From assembly GCF_047345415.1 (NCBI RefSeq), contig NZ_JBLFEP010000005.1, positions 507,028 to 571,027 of the forward strand: a DNA stretch of 64,000 nucleotides, given 5' to 3'. The notes below the pieces were generated by a model. The model worked only from the letters and a program-made list of their open reading frames with translations, made no database searches and was not told the origin of the DNA. Numbering within the stretch: the first letter of the stretch is position 1; every line of letters begins with the position of its first letter. Both the position numbers and the translations under genes were made by a program. Positions 43,780-51,486 of the stretch are shown one piece after another. The DNA comes from Maribacter_C sp947494565 (GTDB lineage Bacteria > Bacteroidota > Bacteroidia > Flavobacteriales > Flavobacteriaceae).

Positions 43780-43812
43780 GTTGTTATTACTTCTAGGGTT
43801 TTGATACTTTTG
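43780..43812 (+). promoter_or_regulatory. Promoter of rlmD, -7 box next to the ATG
   Basis: GTTG at 43780-43783 and TACTTTTG at 43805-43812 (exact TAnnTTTG) are 21 bases apart, a good -33/-7 pair. The ATG at 43818 follows after five bases, so transcription should start at or inside the start codon. Confidence 0.55.
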
Positions 43813-43817
43813 TTTTC

Positions 43818-45227
43818 ATGCGAAAAAAGAACAGGCGTCAAATATTTGAGAATATCGAAGTGATTGATGCTGGTGCCAAGGGAAAAACCATCGGAAAAGC
43901 TCCTGATGGTAGGGTGATTTTCATGACGAATACCGTACCCGGAGATGTTGTCGATGTTCAAACGACCAAGAAGCGAAAGAGTTACTTTGAGGGTCATGCC
44001 ATAGAATTTAAGGCGTTGTCGGATAAACGTGTAGCAGCAGTTTGTTCCCATTTTGGCACATGTGGGGGATGTAAGTGGCAGCACATGGGTTATGAACATC
44101 AACTATGGTATAAGCAAAAAGAAGTCGAGAACAACCTTCTTAGGATCGGTCATCTTGAATTACCTGAAATCAACCCTATACTCGGTGCTAAAGAACAGTA
44201 TTTTTATCGGAACAAAATGGAGTTCTCCTTTTCGGATAGCCGCTGGTTGACACTCGAAGAGATACAGTCGGATACCGAAATAGCCGATAAAAATGCATTG
44301 GGATTTCATATTCCCGGTATGTGGGATAAAATTCTCGATATTAAAAAATGTCATTTACAGGCCGACCCGTCAAATGCCATACGATTAGAGACCAAAGCTT
44401 TTGCAGAGCAGCATCAAATTCCATTTTTTAATCCGCGCCATCAAAAGGGCATGCTGCGTACCTTGATGATCCGTACCTCATCTATTGGAGAGGTTATGGT
44501 ACTGATTCAGTTTTTCGAGGATCAACCCGATAAACGTGAGTTACTTTTAAACCACTTGGCCGAAACCTTTCCTGATATTACCGCGCTTCTTTATGTCATT
44601 AATCAAAAACAGAATGATACCATCTATGACCAAGAGGTCATCTGTCATTCCGGACGCGACCATATCTTTGAGGAAATGGAAGGTTTGAAGTTCAAGATAA
44701 ATGCAAAGTCATTCTATCAGACCAATTCCGCTCAGGCCTACGAACTTTATAAACTGACCCGTGAATTAGCAGGTTTAACAGGAACCGAATTGGTATATGA
44801 CCTTTATACAGGAACGGGTACCATTGCGCAATTCGTCTCAAAAAACGCAAAAAAAGTGATTGGAATCGAATCTGTACCTGAGGCCATTCAAGATGCCAAA
44901 GAGAACGCTAAGAATAACGGCTTGGAGAACCTTGATTTTCATGTAGGCGACATGAAAAATATCTTGAACGAAGAATTCATTGCGACCCATGGGGCACCTG
45001 ACCTTATTATCACTGACCCTCCTCGGGATGGCATGCATAAAGATGTGGTACAACAGATTTTAAATGTCGGCCCTTCTAAAGTGGTCTATGTCAGTTGTAA
45101 CAGTGCCACTCAGGCTAGGGATCTGGCGTTGATGAAAGAAATGTATACGGTAGAAAAAGTACAACCCGTAGATATGTTTCCACAGACCCATCACGTTGAA
45201 AATATCGTACTTTTAAAGAAGTTATAG
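43818..45227 (+). CDS. rlmD: 23S rRNA (uracil-C5)-methyltransferase RlmD-type
   Basis: 469 residues. An N-terminal TRAM domain (IEVIDAGAKGKTIGKAPDGR) is followed by the 4Fe-4S motif CSHFGTCGGCKWQHM plus a later Cys (KKCHLQ). The SAM domain contains VYDLYTGTGTIAQFV, LIITDPPRDGMHKDVV and the catalytic Cys in VYVSCNSATQARDLALM. It forms m5U in 23S rRNA (or tRNA for the TrmA/RumB relatives). Two envelope-protein genes follow closely and may be cotranscribed. Confidence 0.93.
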   Translation: MRKKNRRQIFENIEVIDAGAKGKTIGKAPDGRVIFMTNTVPGDVVDVQTTKKRKSYFEGHAIEFKALSDKRVAAVCSHFGTCGGCKWQHMGYEHQLWYKQKEVENNLLRIGHLELPEINPILGAKEQYFYRNKMEFSFSDSRWLTLEEIQSDTEIADKNALGFHIPGMWDKILDIKKCHLQADPSNAIRLETKAFAEQHQIPFFNPRHQKGMLRTLMIRTSSIGEVMVLIQFFEDQPDKRELLLNHLAETFPDITALLYVINQKQNDTIYDQEVICHSGRDHIFEEMEGLKFKINAKSFYQTNSAQAYELYKLTRELAGLTGTELVYDLYTGTGTIAQFVSKNAKKVIGIESVPEAIQDAKENAKNNGLENLDFHVGDMKNILNEEFIATHGAPDLIITDPPRDGMHKDVVQQILNVGPSKVVYVSCNSATQARDLALMKEMYTVEKVQPVDMFPQTHHVENIVLLKKL

Positions 45228-45231
45228 ACTC

Positions 45232-45744
45232 ATGAACTATATAAAGATCGTTCTTTGTATTCTACTTTTATTCGCTGCGATCTCAGCATGCGAAAAAGAT
45301 GATATTTGTGTTGAGGGAGATACACCTCAATTGGTCATTCGTTTTTACGATGCAGAAAACACGACCGAGTTCAAGGAAGTACCGAGCCTCAGAGTTGTAG
45401 GAGCGGGAAAAGAGGTGACCGTGAGTACCTTCACTGACCGTGGCAGCCTTGACTCGATTGCCATACCGCTCAATCCCGGAGAGAATATCTCTGAATTTTT
45501 ATTTATCATCGATTCGGCCGATGACGATGAAGGTTTCGAAGCGGGCAACATCGATGGCCTTGATTTCTCCTATGAAGTTCAAGAAGAATTCATTGGAAGG
45601 GCATGTGGTTTTATCGCCAATTACGAGAACTTAGACGCGGCTATCACACCCGATACCGAAAACTGGATACAGAATGTGGAAATTGCCAAAGCTATGGTAA
45701 AAACCGAAGATACCTTATCAGCCCATGTCAAGATATTTCATTAG
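45232..45744 (+). CDS. DUF6452-like lipoprotein
   Basis: 170 residues with lipobox signal MNYIKIVLCILLLFAAISAC. Then comes EKDDICVEGDTPQLVIRFYD, a pattern I associate with the flavobacterial DUF6452 family, and beta-rich sequence with a later Cys (GRACGFIANY) that may pair with DIC. It starts four bases after rlmD and overlaps the next gene by 20 bases. The function is unknown, and partnership with the next gene is likely from the fixed order. Confidence 0.82.
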   Translation: MNYIKIVLCILLLFAAISACEKDDICVEGDTPQLVIRFYDAENTTEFKEVPSLRVVGAGKEVTVSTFTDRGSLDSIAIPLNPGENISEFLFIIDSADDDEGFEAGNIDGLDFSYEVQEEFIGRACGFIANYENLDAAITPDTENWIQNVEIAKAMVKTEDTLSAHVKIFH

Positions 45745-46531
45745 TTTATTTCTTTTGTCGATTGGGTTTCTGGTTTCGGCGCAGGAAGAACCGATAGAAC
45801 CACAACCCAAAGACAGTGTGGCACAACAAGAAACAATTGGACCACAAACCAAGGATAGTCCCCGTTATATGGAATCATATGGCCTCCGCGTGGGCGTAGA
45901 CCTAAGTAGACCTACGATTACATTTTTTGAACCGGAGTACACGGGTTTTGAACTTGTCGGTGACTACCGAATTACCCAGAATCTGTATTTAGCAGCCGAA
46001 CTGGGTAACGAAAAAAGAGACCGGCAAGAAGATCTATACAACTTTACGACATCGGGTAGTTATATCAAGGTGGGTATCGATTTCAACACCTATGGAAATT
46101 GGCTTGATGAACAAAATTTAATTTATATCGGAGGGCGTGTTGCCTATAGTAGTTTTAGTCAGACCTTGAATGATTTTCAAATTTATGATTCGAATCGCTA
46201 TTGGAATCCGGATGATTTTCCTGTGGGTTCGACAGAAGCTCGGGAGTTTTCAGGTTTGAACGCGATTTGGCTCGAATTCGTTTTGGGTGTCAAAGCGGAG
46301 CTATTGGCAAATATTTTTCTGGGAGGTAGTGTTCGTTTAGGGGCCTATGTTACAAATGATGAACCTGAAAATTTTAGGAACCTTTTTATACCCGGATTCA
46401 ACAAGGTGACAGACGGTGCAAGGTTCGGTATCGGATATAATTTCACACTCTCTTATTTCCTTCCCTTGTACAAAAAACCAAGGGTGAACAAGAAGAAAAA
46501 AATAACGCCACCAGTCGAAGAAGAGCAGTAA
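45725..46531 (+). CDS. DUF6048-like outer membrane beta-barrel protein
   Basis: 268 residues with a signal peptide (MSRYFISLFLLSIGFLVSAQ) and a short repeat-like linker (EPIEPQPKDSVAQQETIGPQ). A transmembrane-type beta barrel follows: YGLRVGVDLSRPTITFF, YRITQNLYLAAELGNEK, GSYIKVGIDFNTYGNW, LIYIGGRVAYSSFSQTL, FGIGYNFTLSYFLPLY. It ends in a Lys-rich, Glu-rich tail. It overlaps the DUF6452 lipoprotein gene, and the two probably form an envelope pair. Confidence 0.82.
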   Translation: MSRYFISLFLLSIGFLVSAQEEPIEPQPKDSVAQQETIGPQTKDSPRYMESYGLRVGVDLSRPTITFFEPEYTGFELVGDYRITQNLYLAAELGNEKRDRQEDLYNFTTSGSYIKVGIDFNTYGNWLDEQNLIYIGGRVAYSSFSQTLNDFQIYDSNRYWNPDDFPVGSTEAREFSGLNAIWLEFVLGVKAELLANIFLGGSVRLGAYVTNDEPENFRNLFIPGFNKVTDGARFGIGYNFTLSYFLPLYKKPRVNKKKKITPPVEEEQ

Positions 46532-46533
46532 TA

Positions 46534-47721
46534 TTATTCCTGCACTAAATTATTCTTGGCCTTCTTACTGCCCTCGTACATTACGTATTTGACCAAACGA
46601 GACTCCAAATGACTATTGAAGACCTTGATTTTTCTTGAAGGCCTTAAACCGACATACTTTAAGGCCTCTAAATTAGAGGTTATAAACCACGCCTCGGTAC
46701 CTGGATACTCTTGTTTTAAGGTATCTCCGATATCGGAGTAAAAAGCTTCCACATCAAAACCGGAATCCAAACCGCGGCGGTCCAAGCGTTCACCATAAGG
46801 TGGATTGAAAACGATATGCAAATGCGTATCGGTAGGTTTGGCGGTCTCAAAAAAGTTCTTTCGTTCGATCGTAATATACTCCGAAAGGTTGGCGCTTTCG
46901 GCATTAGCAATGGCCTTTCTTACAGCCGAAGGCGCTTTGTCGTAACCGATGATCTTATGATGAAATTCACGGGTTTTGTTCAAGCTAGCATTGACGATCT
47001 TTTCAAAGAGCGTCGCATCGAAATCCTCCCATTTCTCAAAAGCGAATTCTTTTCTATTGATGTTCACCGGAATGTTGCAGGCAATCATGGCCGCCTCGGT
47101 CAGTAGGGTGCCACTACCGCACATGGGATCTAAAAAATCACATTGTCCGTCCCACCCACTCAACAAGAGAAGTCCTGCTGCAAGTACTTCATTGATCGGG
47201 GCAATGTTCGTTGCCATACGATAGCCTCTTTGATGCAACGAACGCCCAGAACTATCTAGTGAAATGGTACACTGTTGTTTGTGTATGTGAATGTTCAAGC
47301 GAACGTCAGGGTGCTTTACATCAACACTGGGCCGCTTTCCTTCCGTATCACGAAATTTGTCAACAATAGCATCTTTTGCTTTTTGAGAGACATAGAGCGA
47401 ATGTGTAAAATGATCCGAGTTCACCGTTGTGTCTATGGCGAAGGTGGTATCGACGGAGAGATAATCCCCCCAATCCATGGTATAGATTTTACGATACAGT
47501 TCGTTCTCGTTCCGTACTGAAAAAGAATGAATGGGCTTGAGTACTTTAATAGCTGTTCGTAAGCAGAGGTTGGCCTTATACATAAAACCGGTATCCCCTT
47601 CAAAAGAAACATTTCGAACGCCTTCGACCACATGACCAGCACCAAGATTTCGAAGTTCTTTGCCTAAAATCTCCTCGAAACCAAAAAGGGTTTTGGCGAC
47701 CATTTTAAAATTATTGTTCAT
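46534..47721 (-). CDS. THUMP-domain class I SAM-dependent RNA methyltransferase (RlmL/Trm-G10 type)
   Basis: About 395 residues. The N-terminal THUMP part (MVAKTLFGFEEILGKELRNL, VSFEGDTGFMYKANLCLRTA) is followed by the SAM domain (LLLLSGWDGQCDFLDPMCGS, GTLLTEAAMIACNIPV). The catalytic HIVFNPPYGERLD (NPPY) motif identifies an N-methyltransferase acting on guanine or adenine in RNA. The ATG at 47721 replaces an upstream 47790 start that would overlap the divergent promoter. The closest known relative is RlmL (m2G2445 in 23S rRNA). Confidence 0.9.
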   Translation of the reverse strand: MNNNFKMVAKTLFGFEEILGKELRNLGAGHVVEGVRNVSFEGDTGFMYKANLCLRTAIKVLKPIHSFSVRNENELYRKIYTMDWGDYLSVDTTFAIDTTVNSDHFTHSLYVSQKAKDAIVDKFRDTEGKRPSVDVKHPDVRLNIHIHKQQCTISLDSSGRSLHQRGYRMATNIAPINEVLAAGLLLLSGWDGQCDFLDPMCGSGTLLTEAAMIACNIPVNINRKEFAFEKWEDFDATLFEKIVNASLNKTREFHHKIIGYDKAPSAVRKAIANAESANLSEYITIERKNFFETAKPTDTHLHIVFNPPYGERLDRRGLDSGFDVEAFYSDIGDTLKQEYPGTEAWFITSNLEALKYVGLRPSRKIKVFNSHLESRLVKYVMYEGSKKAKNNLVQE

Positions 47722-47741
47722 CCTTGTAATTATGATTGCCA

Positions 47742-47760
47742 CAAAAATACTGTATTTTTG
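47742..47760. promoter_or_regulatory. Back-to-back divergent -7 boxes
   Basis: TATTTTTG at 47753-47760 (plus strand) and its reverse complement CAAAAATA at 47742-47749 (a TATTTTTG on the minus strand) face outward with three bases between. Each matches TAnnTTTG. The plus box serves the ZIP gene (ATG 47809), and the minus box serves the methyltransferase gene (ATG 47721). Two polymerases could not bind at once. Confidence 0.5.
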
Positions 47761-47808
47761 CCCCTTACTAGTACATCGGAAATCGAACAATCACCTAACC
47801 GAGTTTGA

Positions 47809-48480
47809 ATGACCTATCTGCTTCCCATTCTGGGAGTTTTGCTGAGTTTTGTATTTGTTCTCGTCGTAAGACCAAAAAGTAAGGAAAACTTCAAGTTATT
47901 ACTGGCATTCAGCGGCGCGTTCTTATTAGCCTTAACGATTTTCGAACTTTTTCCTTCGGTTTATGAAAATTCAGATGCAAAAACTATTGGGGTCTTCGTC
48001 TTGCTCGGTATTTTGCTTCAGATTTTTCTTGAGTTTTTCTCCAAAGGGGCGGAACACGGTCATGTTCATCTAGATAAAAATAAAAGCAATTTTCCCTGGT
48101 TATTATTTCTTAGCCTTTCAATCCATGCGCTTCTAGAAGGTTTTCCCATTGAAAAACACGAGACTATAATTTATGGCATCCTTATCCATAAAATTCCTAT
48201 TGCAATAATTTTGAGCATCTTTTTAGTAGAGTCCAAAGTAAAACTGGTAAAGGCGGTATTCTTCATACTTCTTTTCGCCCTAATGACACCTTTAGGTAGT
48301 CTAATTGCCGCCAACTTTGAGTTTGTAAATACCTACTATGCGCCCCTTACGGCTTTGGTCATCGGTGTGTTTTTACATATCTCGACGGTTATACTCTTTG
48401 AAAGTTCGGAAGGACATAAGTTCAATTTGAGAAAAATAGCAGTTATTGTTTTGGGAATTCTAATTGCCTATTTTCTGTAG
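47809..48480 (+). CDS. ZIP family metal transporter
   Basis: 223 residues with about seven membrane helices. A His-containing loop (GAEHGHVHLDK) separates early helices. The metal path motifs are LSIHALLEGFPI and ILIHKIPIAIIL, both with the conserved His and Pro, and VFLHISTVILFESSEGHKF closes the core. ZIP proteins bring Zn2+, Fe2+ or Mn2+ into the cytosol, and the metal here is not decided by sequence. The next gene starts right after its stop. Confidence 0.9.
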   Translation: MTYLLPILGVLLSFVFVLVVRPKSKENFKLLLAFSGAFLLALTIFELFPSVYENSDAKTIGVFVLLGILLQIFLEFFSKGAEHGHVHLDKNKSNFPWLLFLSLSIHALLEGFPIEKHETIIYGILIHKIPIAIILSIFLVESKVKLVKAVFFILLFALMTPLGSLIAANFEFVNTYYAPLTALVIGVFLHISTVILFESSEGHKFNLRKIAVIVLGILIAYFL

Positions 48481-48909
48481 ATGTTCAGCAAAGAGGAATC
48501 AAAAAAACTACGACAGGAATTCTGGATTTCCTTTGGGAAGTCGTACCCTAGAAAATGGGTATTGTATAACACCAAGGTAAAAGGCTTGATTTTTCGCTTC
48601 CATTTTGATTTGAAAAAGGCCATGGTCTCCATGGATGTGGAACATCCCGATTTAGAGGTTCGCATTGCGCTCTGGGAAAAAATCGTTTCCTTAAGATCTA
48701 TCCTAAAGGAGGAGTTTTTATCTAGTTCCACTTTCGAAGACTGTTTTCTATTGGAAAACGGCAAAGAGCTATCAAGGGTTTATGTAGTGCTGAATCAGGT
48801 ATCGATCCACAACAAAAATACGTGGAGGGAAACAATGGTTTTCCTGAACCAAAGTATGATTTCCTTCGAACGTTTTTTTTATGAATATCAAGAAATGCTA
48901 TCGGATTGA
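48481..48909 (+). CDS. DUF4268-like protein
   Basis: 142 residues: FSKEESKKLRQEFWISFGKS, KWVLYNTKVKGLIFRFHFDL, KAMVSMDVEHPDLEVRIALW, SFERFFYEYQEMLSD. This matches the flavobacterial DUF4268 pattern, a fold related to PD-(D/E)xK-type proteins, although catalytic residues are not evident. It begins at the base after the ZIP stop, so the two share a transcript. The function is unknown. Confidence 0.85.
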   Translation: MFSKEESKKLRQEFWISFGKSYPRKWVLYNTKVKGLIFRFHFDLKKAMVSMDVEHPDLEVRIALWEKIVSLRSILKEEFLSSSTFEDCFLLENGKELSRVYVVLNQVSIHNKNTWRETMVFLNQSMISFERFFYEYQEMLSD

Positions 48910-48922
48910 CCGATGAGCAACC

Positions 48923-49990
48923 TTAGACCCGATGCAGCTTATAAGGATAAATCTTACCCGCATTCCACTGACACACATAGAGGTTTTTATCGTTGTCGAC
49001 ACAAACATCATGGCAGTGTTTGAAGATGGGTTGCTTTTGTAACATTAATTGAAGTTTCCCTTTTTCATCATAGGTCGGCCGCGTACCTCCCGGATTGGAC
49101 ACCACCTTATTTTCTTTGTCGAGAACGGTCACAAACCCTTTGTTCAGTTGCATATTATAATTGCCTTCCGTCATTCCGAAACAAACCCCGGAATAGATAT
49201 TTTCATCGTCAATAACCGGACGACTAATAAATAGTCCTGGCATGTAAAAAGTCTCTAAATAATCCCCATCCATGGAGAAACGCTTGAACGAATTTTTAAT
49301 ACGGGCCGAACATATCAGTGTCGGGTAATTACTATCACGGGAATCAATGGCCACGCCATGTGCCTGTTTGAATTTATCTACGGCCAAAAAACTGTCGCCC
49401 CCGAATTTTCGAATAAACTTACCTTGCGCATCATATTGCACTATAAATTGCGATCCATACCCGTCTGACACATAAATATCCCCATTTGGACCAACGGCCG
49501 TTTCGGTAGGGCTGTACCGCATATTCGTTTCATAGGCCCCAATTGTATTCGGCGCATCCAACTCCATGACGATAGCTCCGCTCAACGTGGTTTTTATGAC
49601 CCTTCCTGACGCGGTATCCGTGATATAGAGAAACTCTTCCCCTCCTTCATCATGAATCGACAGTCCATGAGCGCCTTTTAGCTCTAACGACCAACTGTTT
49701 AAAAGCTTGCCGCTCGTATCATAAACAAGTATGTTGTTCCTCGTATGATCTGTCAAAAGAAAAAGTCGTTCTTGACGATCCATGACCATTTCATGGCAAT
49801 TGTTAACTGGGTATTTTTCGGAATCAAGATCTCCCCACCTTTTTTCTAGTCGATATTTGAAATCTCCATGACCGAGCACGGTTTCTTCCAATCTAGGTTT
49901 AGTCGGCATGATATAGAACGGCACAATGGTAGATACTAAGGTGGCGCTCCCGTTTTTGAGCGTTTTTTTTAAAAATTTTCTTCTTTTCAT
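48923..49990 (-). CDS. Tat-exported six-bladed beta-propeller (NHL-type) protein
   Basis: 355 residues. The N-terminus MKRRKFLKKTLKNGSATLVS is a twin-arginine signal. About six propeller blades follow, with repeated patterns such as MVMDRQERLFLLTDHTRNNI, LVYDTSGKLLNSWSLELKGA, VGPNGDIYVSDGYGSQFIVQ and VCVDNDKNLYVCQWNAGKIY (DxxGNIYVSD-like). It is the last gene of the PSD1-DUF1501-propeller run, eight bases after the DUF1501 gene. NHL/peptidyl-glycine-type propellers bind ligands or act as lyases or lactonases. No active site can be assigned here. Confidence 0.85.
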   Translation of the reverse strand: MKRRKFLKKTLKNGSATLVSTIVPFYIMPTKPRLEETVLGHGDFKYRLEKRWGDLDSEKYPVNNCHEMVMDRQERLFLLTDHTRNNILVYDTSGKLLNSWSLELKGAHGLSIHDEGGEEFLYITDTASGRVIKTTLSGAIVMELDAPNTIGAYETNMRYSPTETAVGPNGDIYVSDGYGSQFIVQYDAQGKFIRKFGGDSFLAVDKFKQAHGVAIDSRDSNYPTLICSARIKNSFKRFSMDGDYLETFYMPGLFISRPVIDDENIYSGVCFGMTEGNYNMQLNKGFVTVLDKENKVVSNPGGTRPTYDEKGKLQLMLQKQPIFKHCHDVCVDNDKNLYVCQWNAGKIYPYKLHRV

Positions 49991-49998
49991 GTTTTTGA

Positions 49999-51480
49999 TT
50001 AGGCTAGAATATCCTTTACCACATGACCATGAACGTCCGTCAATCGGAACCGTCTACCTTGGTGCTTAAACGTCAATCTTTCATGATCTATGCCAAGCAA
50101 GTGCATCAAGGTGGCCTGAAAATCGTGAACGTGCACTCCATTTTGGATTACATTATAACTGAATTCGTCGGTCTCACCATACACCATGCCCGCCTTCACA
50201 CCCGCTCCGGCCATCCACATCGTAAAGCAGCCTGGGTGGTGATCACGGCCATAATTATCAGCTGTTAATCGTCCTTGTGAGAAACTGGTCCTTCCAAATT
50301 CCCCGCCCCAAATGACCAACGTATCCTCTAGCAGTCCCCTTTGTTTCAAATCGGTAATCAAACCAGCAGTAGCTTGGTCGGTGCCCAACGCCTGTCGTTT
50401 GATTCCCCTGGGGAGTCCTCCATGTTGATCCCAACCCATGTGGTATAGTTGGATAAACTTGACATCCTTTTCCGCCAAACGTCGGGCCTGCAGGCAATTG
50501 GCCGCAAAGGTTCCTGGGGTTTTAGCATCTTCACCATACAAATCATAGATGTAATCGGGTTCATTCGATGTATCTACTGCCTCGGGAACCGAATTTTGCA
50601 TCCGGTATGCCATCTCATATTGATTGATCTTGGACTTAATTTCAGGGTCCTTCCAAACATCATATTGTTCATTGTTCAACTCGGCAATGTAATCCAAAGC
50701 CCTTCGTCGATCATGATCATGTACTCCATGCGGATTGTTCAAGTAAAGCACAGGATCTTTACCGGACCGAAATTGAACTCCTTGGTGGTGCGAGGGTAAA
50801 AAACCATTGCCCCATGCTGCAGAACTCAGAGGTTGCGCCCCACCCCCTTTGGAAAGCATGACCACAAAATTGGGTAAATCTTTATTATCACTTCCTAAAC
50901 CGTAGCTCAACCAAGATCCTATGGAAGGTCGGCCACTGAGCTGCGAACCTGTTTGAACGAACATAACCGCAGGTTCATGATTAATTGCTTCTGTATACAT
51001 CGACTTGATGATACAAAGGTCATCGACAATTTTGGAGGTGTACGGAAAAAGCTCACTGACCCAAGCACCTGATTGTCCATACTGCTTAAAATCATAAATC
51101 GATTGTACCAAAGGAAACGTCGATTGCGAGGTTACCATTCCTGAGTTGCGTTGCGTACCTCGAACCGAATCCGGAATTTCTTGTCCGTGCCATTTTTTCA
51201 TTTCGGGTTTATAATCAAAAGTCTCCAACTGCGATGGTCCACCGCTTTGAAAAAGATAGATTACACGCTTCGCTCTGGCCGGAAAATGAGTCCCTTTTAA
51301 GAATCCCTCCGGACCGGGAATCAGCGAAGGCTTCTTTGGCAATATCAGGTCATTGGCCAACGTGGTTGTCGGCCCCAATAAGCTGGACAGTGCCAAGGCA
51401 CCAAAACCCAATGAAGTTTTCTTTAAAAAGCCCCTTCGGCTTTCTTCAAATTCCTTTGCTTTCTTCAATTCGTTCATCAT
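49999..51480 (-). CDS. DUF1501 family secreted protein
   Basis: 493 residues with a Tat-type signal (SRRGFLKKTSLGFGALALSS). DUF1501 hallmarks are GTHFPARAKRVIYLFQSGGP, SQLETFDYKPEMKKWHGQEI, MGWDQHGGLPRGIK, VIWGGEFGRTSFSQG and NYGRDHHPGCFTMWMAGAG, which follow the alkaline-phosphatase/sulfatase-like fold with possible metal ligands (D, H, DHH). In planctomycetes and verrucomicrobia these genes are almost always next to PSD1/DUF1553 genes, as here (six-base gap). The enzymatic reaction is not established for the family. Confidence 0.92.
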   Translation of the reverse strand: MMNELKKAKEFEESRRGFLKKTSLGFGALALSSLLGPTTTLANDLILPKKPSLIPGPEGFLKGTHFPARAKRVIYLFQSGGPSQLETFDYKPEMKKWHGQEIPDSVRGTQRNSGMVTSQSTFPLVQSIYDFKQYGQSGAWVSELFPYTSKIVDDLCIIKSMYTEAINHEPAVMFVQTGSQLSGRPSIGSWLSYGLGSDNKDLPNFVVMLSKGGGAQPLSSAAWGNGFLPSHHQGVQFRSGKDPVLYLNNPHGVHDHDRRRALDYIAELNNEQYDVWKDPEIKSKINQYEMAYRMQNSVPEAVDTSNEPDYIYDLYGEDAKTPGTFAANCLQARRLAEKDVKFIQLYHMGWDQHGGLPRGIKRQALGTDQATAGLITDLKQRGLLEDTLVIWGGEFGRTSFSQGRLTADNYGRDHHPGCFTMWMAGAGVKAGMVYGETDEFSYNVIQNGVHVHDFQATLMHLLGIDHERLTFKHQGRRFRLTDVHGHVVKDILA

Positions 51481-51486
51481 AACGGA

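Noticed and set aside
43696..43817. A sigma-factor autoregulatory promoter upstream of the ECF gene
   Set aside because: A possible GAAC element is present, but no paired downstream motif is clear, and the region also serves rlmD.
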